Source of the DNA: Lactobacillus pasteurii DSM 23907 = CRBIP 24.76
Lineage (GTDB): Bacteria; Bacillota; Bacilli; Lactobacillales; Lactobacillaceae
DNA length: 64,000 nucleotides
Assembly: GCF_000297025.1 (NCBI RefSeq)
Contig: NZ_CAKD01000002.1
Span: 18,774-82,773, forward strand
Reading direction: 5' to 3'
Under the pieces are notes generated by a model. It was not told the origin of the DNA and did not search any database. It was given only the letters and a program-made list of their open reading frames with translations. Positions 20,612 to 29,900 of this stretch are shown one piece after another (within the stretch, counting starts at the first letter, position 1; the number at the start of each line of letters is the position of its first letter). Made by a program: the position numbers and the translations under genes.

Positions 20612-20696
20612 ATTCAAAGTAAGGAAATTTTTTTCAATAAAACTATTGACTGTAAATAATTTTCACACTACTATATCTGTGTAAACAATTTTCAGA
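20594..20696. promoter_or_regulatory. Three operator-like repeats in the divergent RpiR region
   Basis: Three 17-base elements run in the same direction: GGTAAATAATTTTCACA (20594-20610), TGTAAATAATTTTCACA (20651-20667) and TGTAAACAATTTTCAGA (20680-20696). Each is imperfectly palindromic (TGTAAA...TTTCACA). The middle one lies in the plus-strand promoter spacer, the third just downstream of its -10 box, and the first inside the minus-strand promoter. The neighbouring RpiR protein is the obvious candidate. The middle copy also fits the GlnR/TnrA pattern TGTNA-N7-TNACA, so that alternative must be kept open. Confidence 0.7.
20646..20674 (+). promoter_or_regulatory. Promoter of the RpiA-like/oxidoreductase operon
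   Basis: -35 TTGACT (20646-20651), a 17-base spacer and -10 TACTAT (20669-20674). Operator copy 2 fills the spacer and copy 3 lies across the expected transcription start. Confidence 0.6.
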
Positions 20697-20726
20697 TGAT
20701 TAACGACAAAAAGGTAGGTGTTCATC

Positions 20727-21194
20727 TTGTCAATCATTAGCGACTATGCGAGTCAGCTGATTGAGCCTAATATGAGCGTCAGTCTAGGCGGCGGGCATAA
20801 TGTCTTTGACTTAGCCAAAATAATCAAGGATAAAGGCCTAGACCAAACAACTGAGCTATATTCACCTAGTGAAAAGATTAGCCAGCAATTGGATCCTAAA
20901 ATTCCGCTCTGTCTGGAAATAGCTGAGCCTGCTTTAGATCAAATACTAAAACTAGCTGAATTGCTCGGCTTAGATGCACAAGTTCGCATGGCTCAAGCAA
21001 CAGCAACCTATTCTCGCAGCCCTTTAGGCAATCTTTTTGTCGATCTTTATGCATCATCTTGGCAAGATATTGTTGCTATCGAAAACAAGTTAGTTAAAGA
21101 AAATGGCGTCATCAGCAGTTCGCTTTTTGCAAATTTAGTTACCGGCGTCATTAGCGAAAAGAATCAAACTGGATTTATTTTTAAAGGAGAATAA
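20727..21194 (+). CDS. RpiA-like protein, short and lacking the catalytic segment
   Basis: A 155-residue protein resembling ribose-5-phosphate isomerase A at both ends. The N-terminal ISDYASQLIEPNMSVSLGGG matches the RpiA phosphate-loop region (..GxGTGST). The C-terminal FVDLYASSWQDIVAIENKL and NGVISSSLFANLVTGVI follow the RpiA pattern D...D...E..L...GV...LFAN. The DGADE and KGGGxxxxxE catalytic segments of normal RpiA (about 220 residues) are missing, so isomerase activity is doubtful. The TTG at 20727 is chosen, six bases behind AAGGTAGGTG; the GTG at 20718 is part of that ribosome site. The oxidoreductase gene follows two bases later. Confidence 0.65.
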   Translation: MSIISDYASQLIEPNMSVSLGGGHNVFDLAKIIKDKGLDQTTELYSPSEKISQQLDPKIPLCLEIAEPALDQILKLAELLGLDAQVRMAQATATYSRSPLGNLFVDLYASSWQDIVAIENKLVKENGVISSSLFANLVTGVISEKNQTGFIFKGE

Positions 21195-21196
21195 TT

Positions 21197-22186
21197 ATGA
21201 CTAAGTATAATTGGGGAATCATCGGTACTGGTTGGATTGCACACGAAATGGCAGATGCCTTGAACAAGGTCAACGGTGAAATCTATGCCGTAGCTGACGT
21301 TAACGAAGAAATGCTTAAGAAGTTTGCACAAGAAAAGCACATTGATCGTACCTTCACTAATCCTGATGAAATGATCAATGATCCAGCAATCGACATCATC
21401 TACATTGCTACGCCTCACACTTTCCACTACGAATACATCAAGAAGGCTTTAAATGCTGGTAAGCATGTCTTTGCTGAAAAAGCCATTACAGTCAACGCTA
21501 AGCAATTTGATGAAGTTGAACAATTAGCTAAGGAAAAAGGCCTCATCTTAACTGAAGGCTTCACCCTTTACCACATGCCAATTTACCAAAAGGTCTTAGA
21601 AATGATCAAAGATGGTAAGCTCGGTCAAATCAAGATGATTCAAGTTAACTTTGGTAGCTTGAAGGATTACGACCCAAAGAACCGTTTCTTCAACAAAGAC
21701 TTAGCCGGTGGTGCCTTGCTTGATATCGGCGGCTATGCAACTGCTTTTGCCAGAACCTTCTTGTCAGCTACTCCTGAAAGTATTCTAACCACTGTAAAGT
21801 TCTTTGAAACCGGCGTTGACGAACAATCAGGTATCATCTTGAAGAACTCCAAGGATGAAATGGCAGTTATGGCTTTGTCAATGCGTGCTAAGCAACCAAA
21901 GCGTGGCGTAGTTTCTGGTACCAAGGGTTACGTCGAAATCAGCAACTACCCACGTGCAGTTGAAGCAGATATTACTTATACTTCTGATGCTCATGGCGAA
22001 ACTCACGAAAAGATCATTGCTGGTGACAGCGCTAAAGCTTTGGAATACGAAGTTGCTGATATGCAACGCTATATTGAACAAGGTCACGATGATGGTCAAC
22101 TTGCCTTGTCACGCGATGTTGCCCACATCTTGAATAGCGTTAGAACCTCATGGGGCATGAAGTTCCCATTTGAGGATCAAGACTAA
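21197..22186 (+). CDS. Gfo/Idh/MocA-family NAD(P)-dependent oxidoreductase
   Basis: A 329-residue dehydrogenase with an N-terminal Rossmann fold (GIIGTGWIA at about residues 7-15, acidic D in VADVNEE) and the family's catalytic EK motif (AEKAITVN). The C-terminal domain contains GGALLDIGGY. Members act on sugars, inositols or aromatic dihydrodiols; the substrate is unknown here. It begins two bases after the RpiA-like gene, so the two are translationally linked and under the RpiR-type promoter. A phosphosugar or sugar derivative is a reasonable inference. Confidence 0.9.
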   Translation: MTKYNWGIIGTGWIAHEMADALNKVNGEIYAVADVNEEMLKKFAQEKHIDRTFTNPDEMINDPAIDIIYIATPHTFHYEYIKKALNAGKHVFAEKAITVNAKQFDEVEQLAKEKGLILTEGFTLYHMPIYQKVLEMIKDGKLGQIKMIQVNFGSLKDYDPKNRFFNKDLAGGALLDIGGYATAFARTFLSATPESILTTVKFFETGVDEQSGIILKNSKDEMAVMALSMRAKQPKRGVVSGTKGYVEISNYPRAVEADITYTSDAHGETHEKIIAGDSAKALEYEVADMQRYIEQGHDDGQLALSRDVAHILNSVRTSWGMKFPFEDQD

Positions 22187-22207
22187 TTTTTCAAAAACCA
22201 ATCCAAA

Positions 22208-22242
22208 AAAAAGAAAGTCGAAATAATTCGGCTTTCTTTTTT
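22208..22242. terminator. Terminator after the oxidoreductase gene
   Basis: Stem AAGAAAGTCGAA / TTCGGCTTTCTT followed by a T-run on the plus strand and preceded by an A-run, so it can serve both directions. Confidence 0.8.
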
Positions 22243-22269
22243 ATTTTGGGATATTTCGTATTCTTTATA

Positions 22270-22416
22270 CTATCTGTTGTTTTTCTTTTCAGTTGTATCC
22301 AAGTCTTCTGTTGGCCAATCATCGGTTAGACGTTGAATTTGTAACTCATCCCTTTCTCGTTTTTCACTGTTTATCCACATGTTATTAACTTTGTAAGGCA
22401 TATCGGTATATTGCAT
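22270..22416 (-). CDS. Possible 48-residue hypothetical protein downstream of clc
   Basis: An open frame starting MQYTDMPYKVNNMW and ending in a charged tail (DLDTTEKKNNR). It follows the ClC gene by 29 bases on the same strand and reaches the terminator at 22208-22242, so it would be in the clc transcript. It is hydrophilic, with no signal or membrane segment. The ribosome site is weak (AGAAGAAA, far from the ATG). I do not recognise it; it may be a real small gene or a decayed remnant. Confidence 0.35.
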   Translation of the reverse strand: MQYTDMPYKVNNMWINSEKRERDELQIQRLTDDWPTEDLDTTEKKNNR

Positions 22417-22445
22417 GACTTCGAAGCAATTTCTTCTTAATCTAA

Positions 22446-23648
22446 TTATTTATGTGGAATCTTCTTCAAAATTGCACTTACCAAAAAGCAAACAGCCACA
22501 ATTGCGGGAATAAATTGTACTGGCAATAAGAATAGCAATAAAGTTGCCACCAAAATTGGCTTAGGAATGATGGTAGTCACGCTAGCTGCAATTACAATTG
22601 AGACGATTAATCCTGGCATGTGTGGGAAAAACTTCACCAAGGCAAAGCCAAGGGCTGCACTAGTAAAAATTGCTGGGAAGATTTTTCCACCGCGCCATCC
22701 ACAGATAAAGCAAAGATGCGTCAGCAAGGTCTTGCCAAAGGCTAAGGCCAGTAAAAAGGCAATGCTTTCGCTTAGATAATTTTTGGATAGAGGCAGGATG
22801 GCATTTTCGCCAGAATACAAAAATTGCGTAGAAACCATCCCTAATAAACCAATCGCTAAACCGGCAGTCAAGGCTAAAATCAAGGGATTGGAAATCTTGC
22901 TAAAAAGACGATTGATGACTTTTTCGCTGTAATTGAAATAAAAGCCAAATAACATGCCAATAGCAATGGCTGGAATAATCATCCATATTGCCTCTAGGTC
23001 CCAATTAATTTCTGGAAAACGCAGACCTAGCGGACTTTCTTCTGGGAAAAGCTTGCGAATAATGATAAAGCCAAGCACCCCAGCAATGGTCGTTAGAGTA
23101 TAAACAATTCGCTTGCGCAATTTGCTCTTAAAGGATCCTGACAAGTTGATTGCGTCTAATTCAATTAGCGGTGCCCGGAAAATCGCTGCCATCATCGCGC
23201 CAAGACCTAGTTCAATCAACTCTTCTTTTTTAGCAATAACTAGTTTCATTTGCTCCCCAGTCCACGTAATCAAGCCACCTAATAGTCCTGATAAAGCCGC
23301 TTCTGGACCAAGACTTGCCCCAAAAATCAAAATCAGAATTGAAGCTAGAAAAGTCCTGAGCAATCTATGATCGTGATAGTCGACTGAGCCAGTTTGTCGA
23401 AATTCGGTTAAAGTTTCTTCAAGAGTATGTGGATAACCAGCCCAATATTTTTGCCCTAAGCCAATAATTAATCCACCTAAAAGACCGATAATCAGTGGAT
23501 AAAACCCTGGCAAATTCAACTGGTGTGGTAGGGTATGCCAAAGAACCTCGATGCCAACATGTACTAGCGTTAAGTACAAAGCTGAAATCATCCCAATAAC
23601 TAAGCCCATCAACATGCTGTAAGCAACAAAAACGCTCGTAAATTTCAT
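22446..23648 (-). CDS. ClC-family chloride channel / proton antiporter
   Basis: A 400-residue polytopic membrane protein of the voltage-gated chloride channel family. Anion-path motifs are present in diverged form: GASLGPEAALSG (for GxEGP) and CGWRGGKIFPAIF (for GxFxP). The ATG at 23648 is chosen because GGGGAAG lies four bases before it; an in-frame TTG six codons upstream would place the ribosome site inside the coding region. The protein has no C-terminal CBS domains. Whether it is a channel or a H+/Cl- or fluoride exchanger cannot be told. Confidence 0.88.
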   Translation of the reverse strand: MKFTSVFVAYSMLMGLVIGMISALYLTLVHVGIEVLWHTLPHQLNLPGFYPLIIGLLGGLIIGLGQKYWAGYPHTLEETLTEFRQTGSVDYHDHRLLRTFLASILILIFGASLGPEAALSGLLGGLITWTGEQMKLVIAKKEELIELGLGAMMAAIFRAPLIELDAINLSGSFKSKLRKRIVYTLTTIAGVLGFIIIRKLFPEESPLGLRFPEINWDLEAIWMIIPAIAIGMLFGFYFNYSEKVINRLFSKISNPLILALTAGLAIGLLGMVSTQFLYSGENAILPLSKNYLSESIAFLLALAFGKTLLTHLCFICGWRGGKIFPAIFTSAALGFALVKFFPHMPGLIVSIVIAASVTTIIPKPILVATLLLFLLPVQFIPAIVAVCFLVSAILKKIPHK

Positions 23649-23720
23649 GCTACTTCCCCATTCCAATTGTGATTTTTCTTATAGATCTAATGTATCAAAG
23701 CTAGTTATTTTGAGCAAAAA

Positions 23721-23755
23721 AATATTGTCGACATCCCTAGGATATCGACAATATT
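23721..23755 (-). terminator. Terminator of the S-layer-type gene
   Basis: Stem AATATTGTCGA / TCGACAATATT flanked on the minus strand by a T-run, 32 bases beyond the stop codon. Confidence 0.8.
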
Positions 23756-23786
23756 CTGATCAATTAAGCTTGTTTAGAGTAGATGA

Positions 23787-25529
23787 TTATCTAACGTTAG
23801 CTACTCTGATGTATTGCTTAGCAGGACCACCGATTCTGAAGTAAGTCTTACCGTTCTTGAATGTGTATGAACCACCGTAGGTAACGATCTTTTCACCTCT
23901 GTATAACTTCCAGCGACCTTTAAAAGTAGTACGCTTAGTTGAAGTTCTGTAGATGTAAGAGTTGTGAGTCAACTTACGTGGAGTACCAGTAATGTTAGTT
24001 ACACGAACGTATTGGTCCTTACCAGCAATCTTGTAGTAAGTCTTACCGTTGATCTTAACTACCTTGTTTACGTACTTGATAGTTTCGTAATCCTTGTAAA
24101 CAACACCAGTTGAGTTACCCTTGCTGTCGTAAGCAATTGATTCGTGCATTACAGGACCAGTTACAATATCGCCATCTTCAGCTTGTGAACCGTTGACGAA
24201 CTTAGTTTCAACGTATTCGTTTGAAGTTGCACTGTTAATTTGAGTGTATGATACACCATTTACAGTGATGGTCTTAAATGTTGCAACTTTAGTACCGTTA
24301 GCAATAGTTCTACCAGTGTTTGATACAGCGTTACCGTTGAATGAGTAGATTGGAGCTGCTGAACCATCGCTAGTTTGGATAGTCTTGGGAGCCTTAGCAC
24401 CTACAGTAAGGTTGAAAGTCAAAGTAGTAGTGTAGCCGTTTGCGTTCTTAGCAGTTACAGTGACTGGGTATGAGCCTGCTACAGCAGTATTAACCTTTGA
24501 TGCGTCAACTGAAACTGGAAGTGAAACGGTGCTAGTACCTGAGAATGCTGCGCTAAATGCTTGAGCAATAGCAGTAGTATTTACTGCGCTACCTACAGGG
24601 ATATAATTGAAGCTTGCGTTTTCAGCTAAATTAATAGTTTGAGTATGGTTGTACTTAACGCCATTGTAGGTAATCACTGGATTATTGCTGTAATCTGCTG
24701 GAGCATTGTATGCAGTAACAGTAATAGGCATTTGTGCAGTCTTACCGTTAGTTGCATATGCATTTACTGTGACAGTAAATGGAGCTGCTGGAGCATTGAA
24801 GTTTCCCTTGCTATCAACTGTCATACCTGCTGCAGTTAATGATGATCTAACATCACTAGCCAAGTTTGACCATGAAGCAGTTGCCGCATTACCTTGTGAA
24901 GTACCTTGAATCGAAACCTTGTACTTCTTGTTAATTGCAGAAACCAATGAACTTACATTGTTTTCACCTTTTGAGAGTGTAATGCTACCTGAGGTAACGG
25001 TTGCACCATTTTCAGTAAAGAAAGGTGTACCTGTCAAAGATGCATCAGGAACAGTAAATTCGTCACTTTCAACAGTGAAGCTTAAGTTACTGTTGATATT
25101 ACCGTAATTATCTGCAGTTACATCACCATGGCCTGAAAGTGCATATACACCATTTGCAGTCAAGCCACTAACAGTAACTTGAGTTGCCTTAACCTTATAA
25201 GTATGACCAGCCTTTAATGTCGAAACTGTAGTACTTGGGTCCTTAACATCATAAACTGTTACTTTGCCATTAACTTTAGGAGTACCGTAGTTAGAAACCA
25301 ATGATACTGATAAACTTGATGGTTGTGAATTGTTAGCAATTGAAGAAACATTATTGACTAACAAACTTACATTCAATTCTTGCTTAGTAGTTGTTGATGG
25401 AGCAGTAGCACCATTTTCTGGGGTAACTGCAACAGTTGAGCTCGCACTAACAACACCAGTAGAAACAACAGGTGAAACTGCCAACAAAGCAGCTGCTGCA
25501 GCACTTATAATTCTAGAATTTCTTTTCAT
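23787..25529 (-). CDS. S-layer-type secreted protein with C-terminal SLAP domains
   Basis: A 580-residue exported surface protein. The signal peptide (MKRNSRIISAAAAALLAVSPVVSTGVVSAS) is typical of Lactobacillus S-layer proteins. A long Ser/Thr/Val/Asn-rich region with several repeated beta-sandwich-like stretches (for example ITYNGVKYNHTQTINLAENA, FKTITVNGVSYTQ) follows. The last 120 residues hold two tyrosine-rich SLAP repeats (NGKTYYKIAGKDQYVRVTN, NGKTYFRIGGPAKQYIRVAN), which bind the wall through teichoic acids. It could be the major S-layer protein or a minor S-layer-associated protein; sequence alone does not decide. The gene is monocistronic with a strong AAAGGA site. Confidence 0.9.
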   Translation of the reverse strand: MKRNSRIISAAAAALLAVSPVVSTGVVSASSTVAVTPENGATAPSTTTKQELNVSLLVNNVSSIANNSQPSSLSVSLVSNYGTPKVNGKVTVYDVKDPSTTVSTLKAGHTYKVKATQVTVSGLTANGVYALSGHGDVTADNYGNINSNLSFTVESDEFTVPDASLTGTPFFTENGATVTSGSITLSKGENNVSSLVSAINKKYKVSIQGTSQGNAATASWSNLASDVRSSLTAAGMTVDSKGNFNAPAAPFTVTVNAYATNGKTAQMPITVTAYNAPADYSNNPVITYNGVKYNHTQTINLAENASFNYIPVGSAVNTTAIAQAFSAAFSGTSTVSLPVSVDASKVNTAVAGSYPVTVTAKNANGYTTTLTFNLTVGAKAPKTIQTSDGSAAPIYSFNGNAVSNTGRTIANGTKVATFKTITVNGVSYTQINSATSNEYVETKFVNGSQAEDGDIVTGPVMHESIAYDSKGNSTGVVYKDYETIKYVNKVVKINGKTYYKIAGKDQYVRVTNITGTPRKLTHNSYIYRTSTKRTTFKGRWKLYRGEKIVTYGGSYTFKNGKTYFRIGGPAKQYIRVANVR

Positions 25530-25620
25530 AAATGTGGTTTTCCTTTCGTGAATCAGTAGTCAGATAAACCTATTTCTTCTATCCACTACTAAATTATACC
25601 GCTATTAGCAGTAAAAATCA
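25530..25620 (-). promoter_or_regulatory. Leader and promoter of the S-layer-type gene
   Basis: On the minus strand a perfect TATAAT (25593-25598), preceded by GCGG rather than an extended TG, lies about 64 bases before the start codon; the -35 box is weak (ATGATT at 17 bases). The leader ends with ACGAAAGGAAAACC as ribosome site. The rest of the interval to 25785 is AT-rich and I see no gene in it. Confidence 0.5.
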
Positions 25621-25823
25621 TTTTTTCGCTATAGTACAATTTTAAAAAACTAATAAATAACCTATACTTAGTTACTTTTCCCCTCCCTTCTTCGCTAATA
25701 ATATTACCTAAAAAAGTTTAATATAAGGTTAAGATGAGTTTACAAATTCGAATGAAAACTTTTTCAAAATATTTACAACTTAAAACTAAAAATTACGGAA
25801 AATAATGCCTGAAGCGACAAAAA

Positions 25824-25849
25824 AACCGATACCTGACAGGTATCGGTTC
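25824..25849 (-). terminator. Terminator after tRNA-Gln copy 2
   Basis: Perfect stem ACCGATACCTG / CAGGTATCGGT followed by TTTTTTT on the minus strand, five bases from the tRNA 3' end. Confidence 0.85.
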
Positions 25850-25853
25850 GTTA

Positions 25854-25925
25854 TTGGGTTAGCTGGATTCGAACCAGCGCATGACGGTACCAAAAACCGT
25901 TGCCTTACCACTTGGCTATAACCCA
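25854..25925 (-). tRNA. tRNA-Gln (anticodon TTG), copy 2
   Basis: Identical over its full 72 bases to the tRNA-Gln at 18193-18264, with the same orientation and anticodon TTG. Here it stands alone, with its own terminator. Confidence 0.95.
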
Positions 25926-26010
25926 AAGCTATTGCTAGAGCTTTTACTTGTTGCTCTCCATCGGGCTTTATCACCCGACGAATATTATTCTACCATGTTG
26001 AGCAAAAAGA

Positions 26011-26472
26011 TCAAGCATTTTTTGAATTATTTTTCAGTTTTTTGAGGCGGAAATAATGCTCATCTTTATTGATGACTCCCTCTAGCTGATATTCTTGTTG
26101 ATCTTCGCTAGTAACCTTGCCAAACTTAATAACTCCGCCTTCGCCAGTTTCATCCTCTTCAACTTCAACCGATTGATTCATCACCCGGCCGAACTTACTC
26201 AAAATACGAATCTTATTCTTATGTTCTTCCAGCATCTTAACAGCAGTTGCCAAAGTGTAGCCGTCATCCAAGCGATCCTTCAAAAAGGCAATCGACATCA
26301 AAGTTCCTAGACTATAGGTTCTGACTCCACCATCGCTTTCTAAGGGAACAATGTAGCCTTTTTCTTCCCAATACCGCAATTGTCTTTGTGATACGCCAGT
26401 TACCTTGCTTGCTTCACCAATTCCTACTTCAAGATTGCGAAAGATATTCTTGAACTGTGATTTAGTAGGCAT
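26011..26472 (-). CDS. MerR-family transcriptional regulator
   Basis: A 153-residue protein with a MerR winged helix (about residues 14-85: VGIGEASKVTGVSQRQLRYWEEKGYIVPLES...VRTYSLGTLMSIAFLKDRLDDG), a coiled dimer helix, and a short C-terminal part that lacks a cysteine cluster for metal binding. The helix SQRQLRYWEEKG resembles the TnrA/GlnR subgroup more than metal sensors. AAGAAGGAT precedes the ATG, and a TGTTA-N7-TGACA box lies upstream of its promoter, so autoregulation is possible. Target unknown. Confidence 0.85.
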   Translation of the reverse strand: MPTKSQFKNIFRNLEVGIGEASKVTGVSQRQLRYWEEKGYIVPLESDGGVRTYSLGTLMSIAFLKDRLDDGYTLATAVKMLEEHKNKIRILSKFGRVMNQSVEVEEDETGEGGVIKFGKVTSEDQQEYQLEGVINKDEHYFRLKKLKNNSKNA

Positions 26473-26505
26473 GTTTATCCTTCTTCCTAAACGATTGATA
26501 TTTAT

Positions 26506-26535
26506 ATTTTACAAGTAAGCTAGTAACATTTTCAA
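26506..26535 (-). promoter_or_regulatory. Promoter of the MerR-family gene
   Basis: Minus strand: -35 TTGAAA (26530-26535), an 18-base spacer and -10 TAAAAT (26506-26511), about 34 bases before the ATG. Confidence 0.55.
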
Positions 26536-26562
26536 CTATTTTGTTAAAATTTCCTTCATGTA

Positions 26563-26579
26563 TGTTAAATTATTTGACA
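26563..26579. promoter_or_regulatory. GlnR/TnrA-like box upstream of the MerR gene
   Basis: TGTTAAATTATTTGACA fits the pattern TGTNA-N7-TNACA exactly. It lies about 28 bases upstream of the -35 box of the MerR-family gene. Confidence 0.45.
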
Positions 26580-26634
26580 TATTTCACAAAAATGTTGTAT
26601 GGTTGACGATATCAAAATTGAGAGAGGAATTCTA

Positions 26635-26874
26635 TGAATAAGCAAAGAATAAAATCTTAAGCATCATTGCCGGGTGATATGCAGGTCTGCCTGTATTAGA
26701 AGTAGTTTGTCCTGTGATATAATTTTGATACATGTTTAAGCCCACTTTCAATTGTTTTTTTGTGGTGATTAAATAATATCAAGAAATTGGTCTAAAGCAT
26801 ACAAAAAGAGCGATGACTTCTTATGAAGTTCATCGCTTTTTTCATGGTCTGGAAATTAGTTTTTTCCCAGACAC
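26635..26874 (-). mobile_element. IS1182-family remnant A (right end plus transposase N-terminus)
   Basis: The minus strand reads the inverted-repeat end GTGTCTGGGAAAAAACT, a hairpin, then the transposase start MYQNYITGQTTS. An internal deletion joins this to NTGRPAYHPAMMLKILFFAYS, after which the frame stops. Bases 26748-26874 match the right end of the larger copy at 33183-33309 with one mismatch. The hairpin AGCGATGA / TTCATCGCT inside it can stop outside transcripts from entering the element and may also serve as terminator of the adhesin gene. Confidence 0.8.
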
Positions 26875-26921
26875 TTGTTCATTATAATGATTCTACAATT
26901 GTTCCTATTGATGTGTTCTAA

Positions 26922-29900
26922 TTAATCACGACGTTTACGATCAATTAATCCTAAACTTGCAAGTGCAATTAAGGCTAAGCCGATTAAGCCGGCATTGCTC
27001 TTCTTTTCACCAGTTTGTGGCAAAGTATTCTTATTGCTGTCAGCTGCTTTATTTACAGTTGAAGCAGATTTCTTTGAACCATTAGTTACTTGTGTGCCCT
27101 TTGGTGCAACTCTGTTAGAAAGCTTAATAGTGTGAGTACCTGTCTTTTTGTGTTCAATACTACTGTGGTTCTTCTTAGCTGCTTTCTTTTCAAGCTTTAG
27201 ATTTTCTATTTCATCTGTTGTTGGAGTTACAGGATCTGTCTTTGGTTCTTGTGGATCTTTTTTATCCGGATCAACTTCTGGCTTTACCGGATCTGGAATG
27301 ATTGGTTCAGGATTTACCGCATTTGACTTATAAGTAATTACTACAGTTACATTTCCAGTATCTTTATTAACGGGTTTTGAAGCAACAGTCTTGCTCTGAG
27401 TTCCATCTACGTAAGAATCATATCCAGCAATTTGTGGCACATCAAATTTAGTCCATTCACCACTTGTTGGAGTCCATGACGTAGCCTCTTCAGTACCATC
27501 GACATGCTTAGTGACTTCACGCTTAAACTCTACAACTTGCTCTTTAGTACTTATAGTGCCATCAGGATTTTCAATAATAATTTTTCTGGTTGGATTCTTA
27601 GTTTCAGTAGTCTTAGTTGGGGCAACAATATGTAATTGATATTTGCTGGTCATTAAGTCTGCTAAAATATTGCCATCTTTTTCAGCATGGATATTTTCCC
27701 TATATGGATCATATGAACTAGCCGGAGACAAACGCAATGTGATTTTAACAATATTATTATCAGTATCTTGCTGAGTATCCCAATCATGACTCAATTCGCC
27801 AATATCGTTTTTAACATTATCTGCATTAGTTACTTGATTGAAGTACTGGTGTAAGTCGTCTAAGTTAGTGAAGATGAAGTTCAAACCGCGTTGGCCGATT
27901 TGTTTAGAATTATCAGCTCTAACGTAAGTTACATAATCTGAATTTTGACGACCAGTTATAGTGTTACCAGATTTATCATTATCAGTCCAAGTCTGATTAT
28001 TAATCTTAAGTAAGTCTTGAAGTGCTTCACCATTTTTACCATTAGCAATTACTACAATTGCTTTATTTCCTTCAAAATCATTAATTTCAAAGGCATTTCT
28101 AGCATCTGGTAATATGACATTATTCATTGAGATGACAGCTGGATTAGTTAAGTTCTTAAACATATTCTCAACGCCGCGAAGTACTCCTTCGCCAGCCTTA
28201 CCTTCAACATAACCAGCGGGAGTAATTCGTTTAATATTACTTAAATTCCAGTTATCTATGTTAATTTGCTTAGCGCCGGAGGCGTCGAACATCCCTTCAG
28301 CAATTTGTAATTTACTTGTATTCCAGCCACTCAAGTCAATGTTAGTTAACTTAGGAGTATTGTAGAACATGTGACGAGTATCATGAACATTCTTTGTATT
28401 CCAATGAGAAATATCACCAACAGTAGTTAATGAAGTATCACCCGCAAACATCACTGCCAGACTGTAGTTTTGTTCAGTATTCTTTAACCCAACACTACTT
28501 ACATCCCATTTAGAAAGATCTAATTTTTCAAGGTTCTTGTCTTTGGCAAACATGTAACTCATATCAGTTACTTTACCGGTTTTCCAATTATTAACGAAGC
28601 TTAAATCTTTTTGTAAGAACATTTTAGAGAACATGTAGCTCATGTCAGTTACATTGGAAGTATCCCAACCGGTTAGATCTAATTCACTGTCATCTATATT
28701 TTCTAAGTCATAGAACATGGAGGCCATATTAGTTACTTTGCTAGTACTCCAATTAGAAAGCTTACCCAAACTAGTTAAATTAGTCTGTCCGCTAAACATG
28801 TAGCTCATGTCAGTTACATTGGAAGTAGTCCAATTACTTAAATTAAGCTTAGTCAAATGTCCTAAGTTCTCATGACCCTTTGGATCATAATCATCTGTTG
28901 TTGGATTGTTAAAAGCAGCAAACATGAAGGCCATATTAGTTACATTTGAGGTATTGAAATCTTCAAGTCCTTTAATGGTTGTAAGCTTTGGATCATTAAA
29001 GAACATGTAACTCATATCGGTAATATTACCAGTGTCCCAGCCAGTTAGGTCTATACTTTCAATATTCGGCATATTGGAGAATAGATTATTAAAACTGGTA
29101 ATACTTGGTGAAAGATTAATACCGCTCAGATCAAGATTTGTTTTGTTAGTATACTTAGCTGCATTGACATATTCATCCAGTATTTCTCTAGTAACACCCT
29201 TGGTATTATCCAAGTTTACATCCTTTATATTCCAATCAGCCCAAGCAAACATACTGCTTGTATCAGTTACGTTGCTTAAATCACAGCCACTGAGGTCTAC
29301 ACTTTGTAGATCGTTGCTTCCCAAGAACAGACTATTCATATTAGTTACGCCACTAGTATCAACATGGCTCAAATTTACATGCTTTAAATTAGTTCTGTAG
29401 GAACTAAATGCTCGATTCCAATCGCCCTTAGCATAGACCTTATTCTTTTCACCTTGATCATCAACTGTGACGTTAACTGCACCATTGATAGTGATGGAAT
29501 GCATTAAATCCTTAGTAATATAAACCTTGTCATCACTTGAAATTCTGCCGGCATTAATAAAGTCCTGGGTGTTTGGAATGTAGATATTTTCCTTATCTCC
29601 GTGGTATTTGTTCAAAGTGTACTCATGAGTTGTGTTATCGAGACTGCCATCCCAATCGTCAACGTTGAATTGACTCTCACTTTCTGCAGGAAGAGCAATG
29701 AGTGCTTGAATCTTTGCTTGAGGTTGAACAGTCTTTTGCACCTTTTCTGCAGCTATATCTGTAGCAGCTTGTGTATTTTCTGTAGCCTTTTTATCAACAA
29801 CTAAACTTTGAGTTTGATTTGACTTTTGCTCATCCTTATTTGAAGTAGTGTCAGGAGTTTTTACTTCTGAAGTTTGCTCCTTTTGCTTCTCTTGAACTTG

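Noticed and set aside
26634..26722. Small plus-strand frame with a ribosome site (MNKQRIKS...) and a frameshifted hydrophobic continuation
   Set aside because: The opposite strand reads the N-terminus of an IS1182 transposase (MYQNYITGQTT, then RPAYHPAMMLKIL), which explains the sequence; the plus-strand frame is a coincidence.
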